Source: Chlorops oryzae (taxonomy: Eukaryota; Arthropoda; Insecta; Diptera; Chloropidae). From it: a DNA stretch of 64,000 bases. A program made the translations under genes and the position numbers. The notes under the pieces are model-generated. The model worked only from the letters and a program-made list of their open reading frames with translations. It had not been told where the DNA came from and made no database searches. The DNA lies in contig CM035806.1 of assembly GCA_020466095.1 (NCBI GenBank), positions 130,123,156-130,187,155 of the forward strand. The letters run 5' to 3'. This document shows, in pieces, positions 10,990-22,608 of the stretch (position 1 is the stretch's first letter; each line of letters starts with the position of its first letter).

Positions 10990-11565
10990 ACAAGTAAGAA
11001 AGCTAAAGTCGGTTAAGCCCGACATTGAAATACCCAGCGTCCCGCGATTATTGCATTATTGGCGCACTATGTTTTGCCTCTATATTTGTGGGCGTGGCAG
11101 TGGGCGGGCCACATAAATTTTTTTCCTACACCTTTCATTCGCCTTGGTCAACCTACGTTGCGAATTTGAAGCATCTATGCCTTTTACTTCACAAGTTACG
11201 ATAAACCCTTATTTGTGGGCATGGCTCACGGAGGGCGGCGTCCATTTTTTTCCAGGATATGTCCCTTTTTGTAGTTTACCAGTACACCAAATATCAATAA
11301 AATGTGTTAAGTGGTTCGCAAGTTACAAGCATTTTACTGAAAACACATTAAATTTATTTGTGGGCGTGGCAGTAGGCGGATGTCTCCCATTTTTACTTAG
11401 GATCATACTCGAATCCCGATATAACTGTGTGCCAAATTTCTACTTGGTTGGTCCAGGCGTTTCGGAGGAGATCCGGACACAGACGGACGGACAGACAGAC
11501 AGACGGACAGATCGACATGTCTAAATCGATTCAGTGTTTGATCCTTACGCTTACGCTGGGTATAA
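10990..11565 (+). mobile_element. Family B repeat, copy 1
   Basis: Starts CAAGTAAGAAAGCTAAAGTC, then GGTTAAGCCCGAC and AATACCCAGCGTCCCG. It ends GCTTACGCTGGGTATA, so subterminal TACCCAGCGT / ACGCTGGGTA inverted repeats bracket it. It contains GTGGGCGTGGC blocks and a (GTCY)n-type GGACAGAC array. It is structurally parallel to family A but a distinct sequence family, again of mini-me / DINE-1 style (inference). An open frame of ~100 codons is shared with copy 2 but shows no sign of selection. Confidence 0.75.
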
Positions 11566-11739
11566 TAAAAACAGCATTTTAATTCACCATCAATTCGTGC
11601 AACAACTTGAAAAGGAGATTTTTCAGTAACAAACAGGTCTTTGAGTAGTTTTCAAAGCTTTTGGGACATTTTCAAAAGACAAAATATGGTAACTTGTCAA
11701 GAAGAGACTTTCAAAATACGCTTTAGGATGGTTTTATAA

Positions 11740-11969
11740 CAGTGATGGCCAAACCTATACGTAAACATTAATAATTGTGTGTATGAATGCGCTGTCGACT
11801 TCGCTGTGAGCTACTCTGATTTGCATTGATGAAGTTTGTTTTTTACACACACGAACGCAGCCGACCGATTTTCGCACGAATCGGTATACGCTATACGTGT
11901 GCGACTGCTAAGTCGGCAGAATTCGGTCTTTCAAGCACAAGTGCTAGGAAAATCCAAAGCCCGACACTG
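11740..11969. mobile_element. hAT-type MITE, 230 bp, perfect 8-bp TSD
   Basis: The left end CAGTGATGGCC and the right end (reverse complement CAGTGTCGGGC) are imperfect TIRs. TTTTATAA lies directly on both sides (11732-11739 and 11970-11977), a perfect 8-bp TSD. CAGTG ends plus an 8-bp TSD fit the hAT superfamily. It encodes no protein. Confidence 0.8.
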
Positions 11970-11985
11970 TTTTATAACATATAGT

Positions 11986-13103
11986 TAGCAAGGTGTCGAA
12001 AAACCTGTTTTGGAAAAAAAAATTTTTTTTATGATTCCATTAGATCACATATTTAGTATAAACTTTGTTTTTGGTTTTTTTTTTTAAAGCGATAAAACTC
12101 GGGAAATGGCCGTTTACAATTTCCTCCCATGACACAGTGGGATCGGATAATACATTTGAATGTAAGAACTTTACGGAGTGTTCGCAGAGTGATGAAACTT
12201 GGCACTGAAGCTTATCTCAATAAAATTAAGAAAAATATTAAGTTTCATCAAAATCGGTCAAGCCCACACCCCACACCCCATACAACTCTAAATAAATTTT
12301 TAATGTACAATTTTTTCCTTTGGTCCGAATGTCTTTAAATTTTGCACAGAGCTTACAATTAACGCAAGGAAAACCTTCTGAAGTTTTCATAAAAATTTGA
12401 TTTCGTCAGAGCACACATTTTGTATGAACTTTTGTATTGAAATGAATTTTTCATATGAAAAATTTTTACCCTAAAAGTATACTTCAAATTTCTTTCTTAT
12501 AACATTGTAAGATTGTATGAACTTCATTGAAAAATGTTAACATATTTTACTTCAGCAATTTTTGTGGGCCAAGTGGTTTTTGAAAGTTAATATTCTGACG
12601 AAATTAACAGTATAAACGATTTCCAAAACAAAGTGTTTTTAAGGGGTGGCATCGTGCTCTGAAAACGCCAAAAAAACAAGATTTTTTGTATGGGGAATTT
12701 CGTTTTTCCTTGAAAGTTTCCATGATATTGGTATTTTTTACTTGGGCCAAGTTGACTTTGAAGAGTAATTTGAAGGTCTTTCCGAAATGAGTACTTACTA
12801 AAAAATATGGGTTATTTTAGGGTGTGGCATTATTGAGATATTTAATATTTATATATATTTTTTTAGATACTTATCAATCACATGAAAAAACATCAACATA
12901 ACCCCCGTTATTTAATTACTTTGTATGAAAATGACACATAAATAAAATAAATTTTCCTGGAAAAGCTACATATATAGCTCCATATTTTCTTATACATATG
13001 GAAAAAAAATTTTATTTCAAATTGAAGACTGAAGTTTTTTCTTTAAAGTGATTTTAGATTTGTCGGACGATTTTGAAAAAATTGAAAAAATGACACCTTG
13101 CTA
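11986..13103 (+). mobile_element. Family D element, copy 1 (TAGCAAGGTGTC ends)
   Basis: The 12-bp ends TAGCAAGGTGTC and GACACCTTGCTA are perfect inverted repeats around 1118 bp. The flanks ACATATAGT(T) and ACATGTAGT(T) match at 9 of 10 positions if the first T is counted as flank, suggesting a 9-10 bp TSD as in Mutator-like elements (inference). A truncated copy is at 41228-42175. A 69-codon ORF occurs in both copies but lies in repeat sequence of unknown coding status. Confidence 0.65.
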
Positions 13104-13218
13104 CATGTAGTTGTGCTCACGGGTAGTTCTGTGATCCGCGAACAAGTTCCTTGCATTAGCCCAACTTGGGAAAATTTCAACTTGTGACAGTTAAAATGTA
13201 CTAGTGCGATACGTATGT

Positions 13219-15030
13219 ACATTAAGGTGGCCGCCAAATGTATGGAAAAAAATAATTGCATTCGTATTCACGCTCCTTGTGATTTAAAATGTTGGTATCT
13301 ATTGAAAACTTACTCGTGCAAAATTTTGTGGCGATTGGGGAATGTTTAGAGGGCGCTCATGGCCCCCGAAGTTGAGATAAATGTTGTTTTCATAACTTAA
13401 AATTGCCATAACTTGAGATGTGTTGCTGCTAGCTATAGACAATGTTCCGTGGCCCTTCGTATTTTTTAAAACTGCATATTTCGTTCTCATGTCTCAAAGC
13501 TCAATCTCAACACATAAAAAAATTTTCCTAATACGACCCGATTTTTAAAGGAAATTCGTTTTTTGTATTTTGCGGGTTAATCTGACCTCTGACAGAAATA
13601 ATATCTATGACCAGCCCCCCTTATTTTTGTTTCAGCTAACTTTTTTTCTTAGGCTATGAAGCTCTATCTCAACAATTTAAGGGACTTACCATAGAAAAAT
13701 GTAGAAAATTGCGATTTTTTCCCTCCATGGGTGCAATAACAATCCGAGAAAGTTAACAATGAGTGGAAACCTCTTTTTTATGAATAAAGTATCATTTCTC
13801 ATCATTCAATATGCTGATCTATCCTTCATGTTCAAACTAGCTGTCATACAAAATTTCCCATGTTAAAGGTAGCTGGAATTTGATGAAGACAACATTGCTC
13901 AAAGTTGCCCTTCTTGGAGATGGTTAAATACGTAATAATAGATATATTTACATCAAAAGACATGTCATTATCATTGGCGTTTTTAAATAATTAAAAAAAC
14001 AAAAATTGATGCTACTAATAAAAAAAAAAAAATTTTAAAAACGGGAGCATTTGTAGTAGCACAAATATGCAATAATAACCCTAAACGAGCTTGAAAAATA
14101 GAAAAAAGTTGGTATTGTGATCATTTCAAAACTTTACCAACTTTTTTCTATTTTTCAAGCTCGTTTAGGGTTATTATTGCATATTTGTGCTACTACAAAT
14201 GCTCCCGTTTTTAAAATTTTTTTTTTTTTATTAGTAGCATCAATTTTTGTTTTTTTAATTATTTAAAAACGCCAATGATAATGACATGTCTTTTGATGTA
14301 AATATATCTATTATTACGTATTTAACCATCTCCAAGAAGGGCAACTTTGAGCAATGTTGTCTTCATCAAATTCCAGCTACCTTTAACATGGGAAATTTTG
14401 TATGACAGCTAGTTTGAACATGAAGGATAGATCAGCATATTGAATGATGAGAAATGATACTTTATTCATAAAAAAGAGGTTTCCACTCATTGTTAACTTT
14501 CTCGGATTGTTATTGCACCCATGGAGGGAAAAAATCGCAATTTTCTACATTTTTCTATGGTAAGTCCCTTAAATTGTTGAGATAGAGCTTCATAGCCTAA
14601 GAAAAAAAGTTAGCTGAAACAAAAATAAGGGGGGCTGGTCATAGATATTATTTCTGTCAGAGGTCAGATTAACCCGCAAAATACAAAAAACGAATATCCT
14701 TTAAAAATCGGGTCGTATTAGGAAAATTTTTTTATGTGTTGAGATAGAGCTTTGAGACATGAGAACGAAATATGCAGTTTTAAAAAATACGAAGGGCCAC
14801 GGAACATTGTCTATAGTTAGCAGCACCACATCTCAAGTTATGGCAATTTTAAGTTATGAAAACAACATTTATCTCAACTTCGGGGGCCATGAGCGCCCTC
14901 TAAACATTACCCAATCGCCACAAAATTTTGCACGAGTAAGTTTTCAATAGATACCAAGATTTTAAATCACAAGGAGCGTGAATACGAATGCACTTATTTT
15001 TTTCCATACATTTGGCGGCCACCTTAATGT
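13219..15030. repeat. Long inverted repeat: two 896-bp arms, 20-nt loop
   Basis: Left arm 13219-14114 and right arm 14135-15030 are reverse complements of equal length. I count about seven single-base mismatches, all in the outer ~340 bp; the inner ~560 bp appear identical. The outer ends read ACATTAAGGTGGCCGCC. No clear TSD. Near-identical 63-codon ORFs occur in each arm, but they are short and read as shadows. A transcript through this locus would form a long double-stranded hairpin, the type of precursor that Dicer-2 processes into endo-siRNAs in Drosophila (known for hpRNA loci; transcription here is inference). It could instead be a foldback element. Confidence 0.9.
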
Positions 15031-16382
15031 CGTACACCTTAACTATTATGTGTTAAATCCTGATCAGAATAAATTACCGAATTTTTTCTTAAACGGAAAA
15101 AATTTTTAATTTATAAATTTTCGATCTCAACATAGAATTATGAATCTATGAATTAAAAATTTAGGAAAAATTGTTTTGAAAATCAAAAGCATAAGATGTA
15201 TTCAACTGGTTCGAAACAAATCGTAAGAAGCCTTTTCATTCTCATATTACAGATGGGGTCATATTTAGAAGAGGGTCAAATTTGCACCACTTTCCCCAAT
15301 GACCTTCGCAAGACGGGAAACACGCTCCTTAAGAGTCTTAAAGAGTTCATTACGAGGGCTCCGACTACAAACTAGAGTCATATATGGGCACTTCCAGAAA
15401 AAGTAAACTTTTCGTCGCGTCCGTATATAGCTGACTGCCATTTGGGACTGCATAGAAACTTTGAAAAATATAAAAGTCCGCATAAGCTGCACGAAAGTAT
15501 TGAGAAGCAAAAGTACTATGTACCGCATAATTGAATTCGGGACTTAAAATTGCTCATTTAAGTGTCGCGTCCGTTTGGAAATGCTCATATGATTCTTTTA
15601 GGACTCAGAATGTTTACTGGGATATTTATAAATTATATAAATAAATTATTTTATCAAAACTTGTTATAACCAATTGAAAATAAGCTAGCAAGTGCTATTT
15701 CCGATTTCATTAAAATTTTCTCCTCTGGGAAATCAGTTGTGTGGCCCACAGGGATCGAGCTTACACCACATTTATTTGTTTATAACGTCACCAAAGCAAA
15801 TCGCCATAGCACCTCATTTAGATATCTGCGAGCAGAGATTTCAAAACATTTTTAAAGTAAAGAAGTTAAATGCGAAAGTTTATTATTTCTCTCTCATTAA
15901 CTCTTTGTCATTTATAATTCATCGGAATATGAATAAATTAAATAAAAATAAAACAACAACAAAGAATTTTTAATTTGAAAAAGTTCCGAAAGTATTCGTT
16001 ATAGTGTTTTGCTCAGTTCCTTTTCGCCTTTTCGCCCTTTCGGTTTTACTTTTTCCAGGAACGCATAGCATTGGCCCTTTTACCAACAACCGCACATAGT
16101 CACAGGAGGTCTATTGTGATGCTTGCTTCAGCTTTTGAAAGCATAAAATTCCTCTTTGAGTTGAAGCTTAAAAATCCATTTCTTTTCTTCTTTTTTTTTT
16201 CCTACAAAGCCTGCGATGCATCCTACATTTCCTATGGCTTTTGAGAATTTTTATTGCAGTTTTTCCTGGAAACACTTGGTAAAAGCTTTCCTGTGAGCCA
16301 ACTCTCGCTTATCCAGCGTTTGTGAGAGGAATTTTATTTTGCCACATATAGGTAGGTATACCCAATGTGTGTATATATTTTT
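15031..16382. other. No gene seen, 1.35 kb
   Basis: AT-rich DNA. An end-like motif AATGTTTACTGGGA near 15607-15622 resembles the right end of element R (ATGTTTGCTGGG), but I found no partner. ORFs of 87 and 93 codons are unrecognised and composition-driven. Confidence 0.45.
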
Positions 16383-16906
16383 AAACCCGACACACTCTGT
16401 GTCGAGGGTATATTGTATTTGTGCATACGTGTGTAACACCCAGAACAAGTCGTGATAGACCATACAAAATTTATATAGAAATGATCAGCGTCACCAGGAA
16501 ATTCGATTTAAACATGTCCGTCCGTCTGTACGTCTATCTGTATACAGTTTTCTTATCGAAGGAGTTGAGCTATCTTGACAAAATTCGGACCCGATCGGAC
16601 CATTTTTAGGGGTACCTACAGTACTAGGATACGTCACAAAAATCCCAAAATTGCCCCAAAATTTGACTTTTTGAAATTGAGCGTATATTTATGCATCCGA
16701 TAAGAATTAAAAAAATTGGAAAAGTCGGCCTAGCAAAAAGGCGGATTTCATAAAAAATTGAACAAAAGTTATGGCCTTAAAAATCTCTAAAATATTCTTC
16801 CTTAATGATTCTGTTTTTTAATCGTGTTTTAAAAATTATTTAAACATGTTTGTCTGTGTCGCGTATTGTATTGTCAGGCTCGCCTGAATATAACACCCTT
16901 ACTTGT
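16383..16906 (-). mobile_element. Family A repeat, copy 4 (one monomer)
   Basis: Reverse-strand copy with CCGACACACTCTGTGTCG at one end and CAGGCTCGCCTGAATATAAC..ACTTGT at the other. Only one monomer remains, so the copy is ~524 bp instead of ~840. It is strongly diverged. Confidence 0.75.
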
Positions 16907-17373
16907 TTTTTTTTTTTCTGAGCTTGAGAAATCACCTCGTCCTGCCTTTTTGTTTGTTTTTTGTTTTTTTTTTTTTTAATAAAAAATCACATTTCTGTTC
17001 GTTGTTGCACGCATCATTTGGCTAACAAACAAAAAAAAAAAACAAAAAAAAAAAAAAGAAAGAAAAAACACGTTCTTTTTCTTTCGCTTTCCTTGCTTTA
17101 GAGTTTCATATGCACTTTTATCGGATGTGAACATAAATTTATGTATTTAAAGTAATGACATTCAAACATTTACGCTGCACAAATTCATTCAAGCTCGACA
17201 TAAAAAGGGCTTTTATGTTAGTCCAGGGAGCAGTATCAAAGCACATGGACTAGAGCGTTTTTTCTTCCTGTTGGTGTGTTGAGTTATTTTAAGAATTTTC
17301 AACGCACGAAATCCCCAGTTTATAATTTAGTCAGCAAGGGAGTCCAGCCAGGATAGTTAGAAAAGCGCACAAG
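16907..17373. other. No gene seen; homopolymer-rich
   Basis: T- and A-runs (16907-17060), then ordinary AT-rich sequence. Nothing recognised. Confidence 0.5.
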
Positions 17374-17641
17374 CAGTGCCGTCTTTACCATAAGGGCACA
17401 CTAGGCCCGTTGCCAGGACTCCCCGATTCACGAGGTCCCCCAAAAAGGCGATACTAGTGCTAAAAAATAACCACATTTTTAAAGCAAATACCTTCCAAGA
17501 ATTACCACCAACCACCAATAAATGAGCAAAAAAATTATATAGAATCATTACTGAAGTTTTTTCTTTTTAGTAACTTTTTTCTACATGGGCCCCCAAATTC
17601 TGTTGTGCCCGGGGGCCTCGTCACGACCTTAGGCGGCATTG
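17374..17641. mobile_element. hAT-type MITE, 268 bp
   Basis: Left end CAGTGCCGTCTTTACC; right end in reverse complement CAATGCCGCCTAAGGT. Flanking 8-mers CGCACAAG and CGCATAAG differ at one base, consistent with an aged 8-bp TSD. No coding capacity. Confidence 0.7.
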
Positions 17642-17683
17642 CGCATAAGTAAGAGTATAATTTGAGTTTTCACTTTTCATTGC

Positions 17684-17696
17684 GAGAGAGAGAGAA

Positions 17697-17735
<39 letters not shown>

Positions 17736-17754
17736 GAGAGAGAGAGAGGGAGGG
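17684..17754. repeat. (GA)n microsatellite
   Basis: Interrupted GA/GAAA tract. The ORFs on both strands here are low complexity. Confidence 0.9.
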
Positions 17755-17847
17755 AGACCAACAAGCAATTCAAAAGATAATTATGGACACGAAACCATGG
17801 TATCACAATTGGTCATTTCACATGAAATTTTACATAAACATGCTTAT

Positions 17848-19218
17848 TAGGGTGGTCCTTATTTTTAAAAATTTTCTTTTTTTTCGCCCGACACCCCGTC
17901 AATTTAATATATACCACGAGAAAATATTTCTGTATTTTTTGAAATTTTTTTAATGACATTAAGGGGTCGCTACCAGCGTTCAAAATTTTCCATATAAACT
18001 CCATATAAAAATTTGTTAGTTTCATAAAATATATTATAAAATTACAGCAAAACAATAAGCCAAAGGGTTTTTAAGCATTTTCTATAGATTTCAGCTTGTT
18101 AAATAATTGAAAAGTATAAAAAAAATTCCATCACGTCAGAGTTCCAAGTTAATCGCCTATTAAATTTTTAAATACTATTGATGTTTTGAAACTCATATTT
18201 CTCAAATATGGTTTGAGCTATCTTAAAATTTTTAAGGCTTTTGTGTTCTTAAAACGTCATTTTTTAATATGAAATCTAAAACAACTTACAAATCTTTAAA
18301 TGAATGGTAAAAAATGATATCCAAAGTCGAAAAATTTTAAGTTGCTTGAAAAATGTTCATGTTTTTTATACTTTAAATGAACATAGCTCAACCACTATTT
18401 AGCGATCTTTCAAGGTAGCTATCTGATGTTAAGGGACAATCAATTCTGTAAGTCTGTGTTAAATCTGACCATCGTCGTCTTCACCGTTACAGAGATATAA
18501 GGAGTTTTCTAAACCAATTCAATTCGGAGATTTTTTACATAACATAATATAACTTTGAATTGAAAAATCCACTTGTTTTTCGTTAGAAAAAGAAGAAATT
18601 ACTAGATTGATTTGAAATATTGGCACAGGGAAAAAAAATGTTCCGATTGAAATGTGCTTAATTCTATAGCTGACCACATTTACTGCCGCGCCCACAGATT
18701 TTGACCAATGTGTAATTCTTCTAAAGAGAAAATAATGTATTCATTTGACCTAAAGAAGAGCGAAAGTCCGTTTTGTTGAATGTTTTATAAGCACTAGGTT
18801 TTCTTTCTGACCCAATATATCGAATCGATCTAGTCATTATTGCTTTTTGAAACGAAAAAAAAGTGGATTTTTCAAATCTAAATTATGTTATGTATCTCCA
18901 AATTGAATTATTTTATAAAGCTCCCTATATCTCTGCAACGGTGAAGACGACGATGGTCAGATTTAACACAGGCTTACACAATTGATTGTCCTATGATCAC
19001 AGACAGCGAGCTTGTGTAAATGTTTAATATTTTATATGAAACTAACAATTTCATATAATATATTGAGTTTATTTCGAAAACTTTGACCGCTGGTAGCGAC
19101 CCCTAATGTCATTTAAAAATTGCAAAAAAATACAGAAATATTTTCCGTGGTATATACATATTAAAATGACGGGGTGTCGCGCGAAAAAATAAATTTTTTT
19201 TAAATAAGGACCACCCTA
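17848..19218. mobile_element. 1.37-kb foldback-like element with hAT-type ends and perfect 8-bp TSD
   Basis: Ends TAGGGTGGTCCTTATTT and its reverse complement, with ATGCTTAT exactly on both sides (17840-17847 and 19219-19226). TA(G)NG-type ends with an 8-bp TSD fit hAT. The terminal inverted repeats run ~190 bp (CGACACCCCGTC, GGGGTCGCTACCAGCG). A second inverted pair lies inside (18427-18585 versus 18855-19003, with CATCGTCGTCTTCACCGTT). The element is therefore a nearly continuous inverted repeat from which part of the right arm is missing. It encodes no protein. Confidence 0.8.
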
Positions 19219-19240
19219 ATGCTTATCTACATACTTATAG

Positions 19241-20101
19241 CAGGCACGTAGCCAGGAATTTAAGGCGGGGGGCTTTTATATTTCCAATTTTTTGCTGCGT
19301 AATAATTTACCTTCTTTCGAAACAATACGTCGATGAAACCGATAGTTGTTACAAAAGTATTCAAAAGTTAGAAACATATAGAATTCTTAAAAGAAACAAA
19401 TCCGTCAAACAGATTTACCATTTCGCCCAGCGAAATGGACGCCAGCGGTTCGAGGCTCGACCGAAGCGAGAAAATTTAAAGAGAAGTAAGAAAACAAAAG
19501 ATTTATAATAAAAACATTAAATAAACAAAATATAAATTATATAATAAATAAAATAAATAAAAAAAAATCTAAACACAAAATAAAATGTTCTTTTTTTCTC
19601 GGTCGCTGCTGCTAGGCCATTTTCCTGCCCCTTTTCGCTAGCGAAATGACTGGTTAAAGGCGGCGTATAAAAGGACGACCCGCCCCCGTCAATGGCACAA
19701 GCATAGTAAGTCGACAGCGTTTTGGATAGCAGATGGACCGATCCCAGCCACCAGGGACGGGTGAAATCGTTGGCTTTGTGGTGGCTCTATTCACTACAGG
19801 GTCATTGTTGATTTAATTAATTAATAGTGAAATTATTTTTTTCAAACGATGCATATAATCATTGTATTTGATTATTTGCATACACAACTGCATATTAAAT
19901 GATTAAAGTTACGAAATAATTCAAAGATAATCGGGATTATTTGTGATTAATGAAAAAATGCAAATTGTATTAAAAAAATAATCCGAATAATTTTTTTGAT
20001 TATTTTTTGAATAATTTTCATTTTTTCATTTATCGCAAATAATCCCGAATATTTTTGAACTATTTCTTAATCCTCAAAAGCCCTCCTTGGCTACGTCCCT
20101 G
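19241..20101. mobile_element. TIR element K (CAGGSACGTAGCCA ends)
   Basis: The left end CAGGCACGTAGCCAGGAA and the right end (reverse complement CAGGGACGTAGCCAAGGA) form imperfect TIRs. No matching TSD. It holds a plus-strand tRNA-like module with A-rich tail (19420-19605) and a local hairpin (GATAATCGGGATTATTTG at 19927 versus 20035). About 120 bp of its left part recur at 33795-33912. It is non-autonomous; the ends suggest hAT (inference). Confidence 0.6.
19420..19605 (+). other. tRNA-like module with A-rich tail inside element K
   Basis: TTTCGCCCAGCGAAATGG, B-box GCGGTTCGAGGC, GAGAAAA junction, then ~110 bp of A-rich tail and TTTTTTTCTCGGTCGCTG. It matches the module at 3003-3225 of element E1 over its whole length. 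Here the A-box half is missing or degenerate. Confidence 0.5.
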
Positions 20102-21432
20102 ATATATATCTATTAACATCGCTATTTAAATGTCCTTTGAATGAATGCCAGTTATAATGGAAGCACTCTTATTCAGCTTTTTTTCTGTTGTGTATAGAAT
20201 TTGTAGGATCAACAGATGTTTTTCCTACTCGTGTGAGAATTTTATCTATTGACAATGTTCAACGGTTGCCACTCGCCCGGAGATTTTAGACCTTCCACTT
20301 TTCCTTTATATAATATACATATGAATCTTTCAGCTGAAACAGGAATTCAGTGCACAAAAGGAGGCTTTGAAAACGTCACGTTTGCTCTTGGTTCTTAAGA
20401 ACACTTTCTGGCACTTTTGGTTGTCTATAACAAGGCAGCATATACACACTACAAGATACCAACAATTCAATCCACAATAACCGATCGACTGCGATTAAAA
20501 ATATTGCCGGCTGACTGTGTCTCAAGGCAATTCCAATGCGTCAATAATCACCTACAGCTTTTAAGATTGAATTACAATGCAGTTACTATCGGACTAGCCC
20601 TATAAAGAATTCCATTCCTGACGAACAAAAATGCAAGACAAAAGAAAGCAAAATGAAAATGAAGAATAACAAGTATCCGTAGAATCTTAATTTAATCTTT
20701 CGGAACGTAAATTTTCACTTTATGAGCGCCTCTAACGAGCTTCGTGTTTGGCGGAGAGAATTTCTCTAATCAATTCGTTTGCACATACGCTCAAACATTC
20801 CTGCCTATCCGTGTGAAAACTTCTTTTAAAAGATTATGGATTATTTATTCGAAACGAAACGACAGGAAACGACACGACACGAAATTAAATGTCGCAAGAA
20901 GGAAGGAGAGCGCTTGGCTGTTGCGAAGCATGCAGAATGTAGAGAATAAAAACAAAATTCTTTGAAGCGCATTCGACTTTGAAAAATGGCAAAGAAATAA
21001 CTCACTTCGACTTAAGGTCAACCACTTTAAACGGAAATATTGCGCTAGAGAGACACTTCCTTTACCTACATATACACATTGTAGGTATATTTTCCACAAA
21101 TACGCCCCGCATAGGGCTCTAAAAACAGAACATTTTACTTTAACATAAAGTCTAGTGAAATGTGCTTTTAAAACTTCCATTTAGAGCTAAAAGCCACATC
21201 GATTTCGTCTGCGTTATATCGCAATGGTCTGTATTTCGTCGGCGATCGGTGATAGGTCCTAAACATTCCTCTCTCACTCTCTCTCCCTCCCATCGTTTCT
21301 CTACCCCTCTTGCTCTCTCTCTCTCTCTCTCTCTCCCCCCCCTCTTTCCCACTCTTTCTCTCCCTATTTTGGCTGATTAACTTGAAAATCGATCTTTAAA
21401 ACTTAGCCTTGAATACCGCCTTATCTGATTGT
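20102..21432. other. No gene seen, 1.3 kb; includes CT tract
   Basis: AT-rich DNA with a CT microsatellite at about 21313-21342. The 111-codon minus ORF (20845-21180) and overlapping ORFs are unrecognised and lie in oppositely coding pairs, which argues against them. Confidence 0.4.
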
Positions 21433-21812
21433 TACTACGTTTATGCGTCAGCTATACGCAAATAAAAATAATTCGCAAATAGTTAACTCACTGTTTATAC
21501 GGCAGTTCAAATACGCAAATAGGGAAACTTTTCAGTGCTGCCCGACTAAAAAATACAATTGCGTGGCAACATATTCATTTGTCGGAAGCCTATGTTTTGC
21601 ATGGGTTAGTTATACCATATCGTAGAAAATAGGAAAATCGTCAAAAATAAGTGGCAGCACCTTGAGCTTTATTTGCAAATAGCTTCGTTATTCAAGACTT
21701 ATTTTCGCGACTTGTTTATTTGCAAATAAGAATTCAACTCAGCGTTTATGTGGGGAAATTTGCTGTTTGCAATATTTTTATTTGCAAATAAGGCATACGC
21801 ATAAACGTAGTA
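21433..21812. mobile_element. TA-flanked MITE with 14-bp perfect TIRs (CTACGTTTATGCGT)
   Basis: CTACGTTTATGCGT and its exact reverse complement lie just inside TA dinucleotides at both ends, consistent with a Tc1/mariner-type TA duplication. The interior repeats TTATTTGCAAATA-type palindromes at 21672, 21718 and 21778, plus related half-sites. No coding capacity. Confidence 0.65.
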
Positions 21813-22148
21813 TGTGTAAGTGAAAGCACACACACTGCTAAAAATGATCGCAAAATCAAAAGAATAAGAAAAAAGCTTTCAAAAAATCCAACAAATAAAA
21901 TTGATGGCAAAAAAGTTCAAAGTGTGTCGCACATAAATTCGAAATTCGAAATTTTCAGCCTCAAACTACAAGGGAAGTGAGAGAGCACAATGTTATCGAT
22001 TCTCGAACCATGGTTAATAAGACTTTATATTTTGAATCATTGTGTACTGTGAGCTTGCCACAAAATATATATAAATAGTTCTCGCCGTCTCTTACGCGAA
22101 AATAGTTTAACACTCAAACTTGGAGGATATTTTCTATTAAGGGCAAAA
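21813..22148. other. No gene seen; BEL left flank
   Basis: AT-rich sequence ending at the CAATA target site of the BEL insertion (22149-22153). A TATATATAAATAG at 22065 has no associated gene that I can support. Confidence 0.45.
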
Positions 22149-22153
22149 CAATA

Positions 22154-22575
22154 TGTTTGGGCCACGATCGAAGGTTGCACGTTTTCTTAGAAATTGGAGG
22201 AGATTAGGACGCTCCCGAATATCACACACGTGATATGAGCAGATTCGGACAATAGGATTCAAAAGTTCTTTAATTAATATTATAAAAACTCAAAAACTTT
22301 ATTTGCACATTCGATGCTTTAAAAATAAATGGAGATTCTCTCCTGATTGTTACGTAAATTTTGGATGCCTTTTGTTAAGGTCCGGCTGTTGTACAATTAG
22401 TTTTAACAATATAAAAATAAGGAACTGTACAAAATGGATGCGTTTCCGCTGCTGCCTAGATTCGAACTGAATAATGAATGAATATAAGTAATTGGTTTAC
22501 AAAGAAAGAGAAAAAGAAACGATTAACGTTCTGGCTCCTAGTGAGCGATCGCCCAGTGCTGCATTGACGTATACA
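22154..22575 (-). repeat. BEL 3' LTR
   Basis: 422 bp, starting TGTATACGTC and ending GGCCCAAACA on the minus strand (TG..CA). It equals the 5' LTR except for two extra bases near 22187. It contains AATAAA on the minus strand at 22298-22303 as a possible polyadenylation signal. Confidence 0.95.
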
Positions 22576-22600
22576 TCGCCGGGCCCCTTGCAGCTTGGTG
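22576..22600 (-). other. BEL polypurine tract region
   Basis: The minus-strand sequence directly before the 3' LTR reads GCAAGGGGCCCGGCGA. The short AAGGGG run is the likely plus-strand primer. It is weak for a PPT but correctly placed. Confidence 0.5.
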
Positions 22601-22608
22601 CAATGATT

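Noticed and set aside
11144..11524. Open frame of ~100 codons shared by family B copies (also 31698-32054)
   Set aside because: Most nucleotide differences between the two copies change the amino acid, so there is no sign of protein-level constraint.
12129..12338. 69-codon ORF repeated at 41328-41537
   Set aside because: It lies in family D repeat sequence that is similar over ~900 bp, coding or not; no domain seen.
13299..14950. Near-identical 63-codon ORFs in the two arms of the palindrome
   Set aside because: Identity is explained by the arms themselves; the ORF is short and unrecognised.
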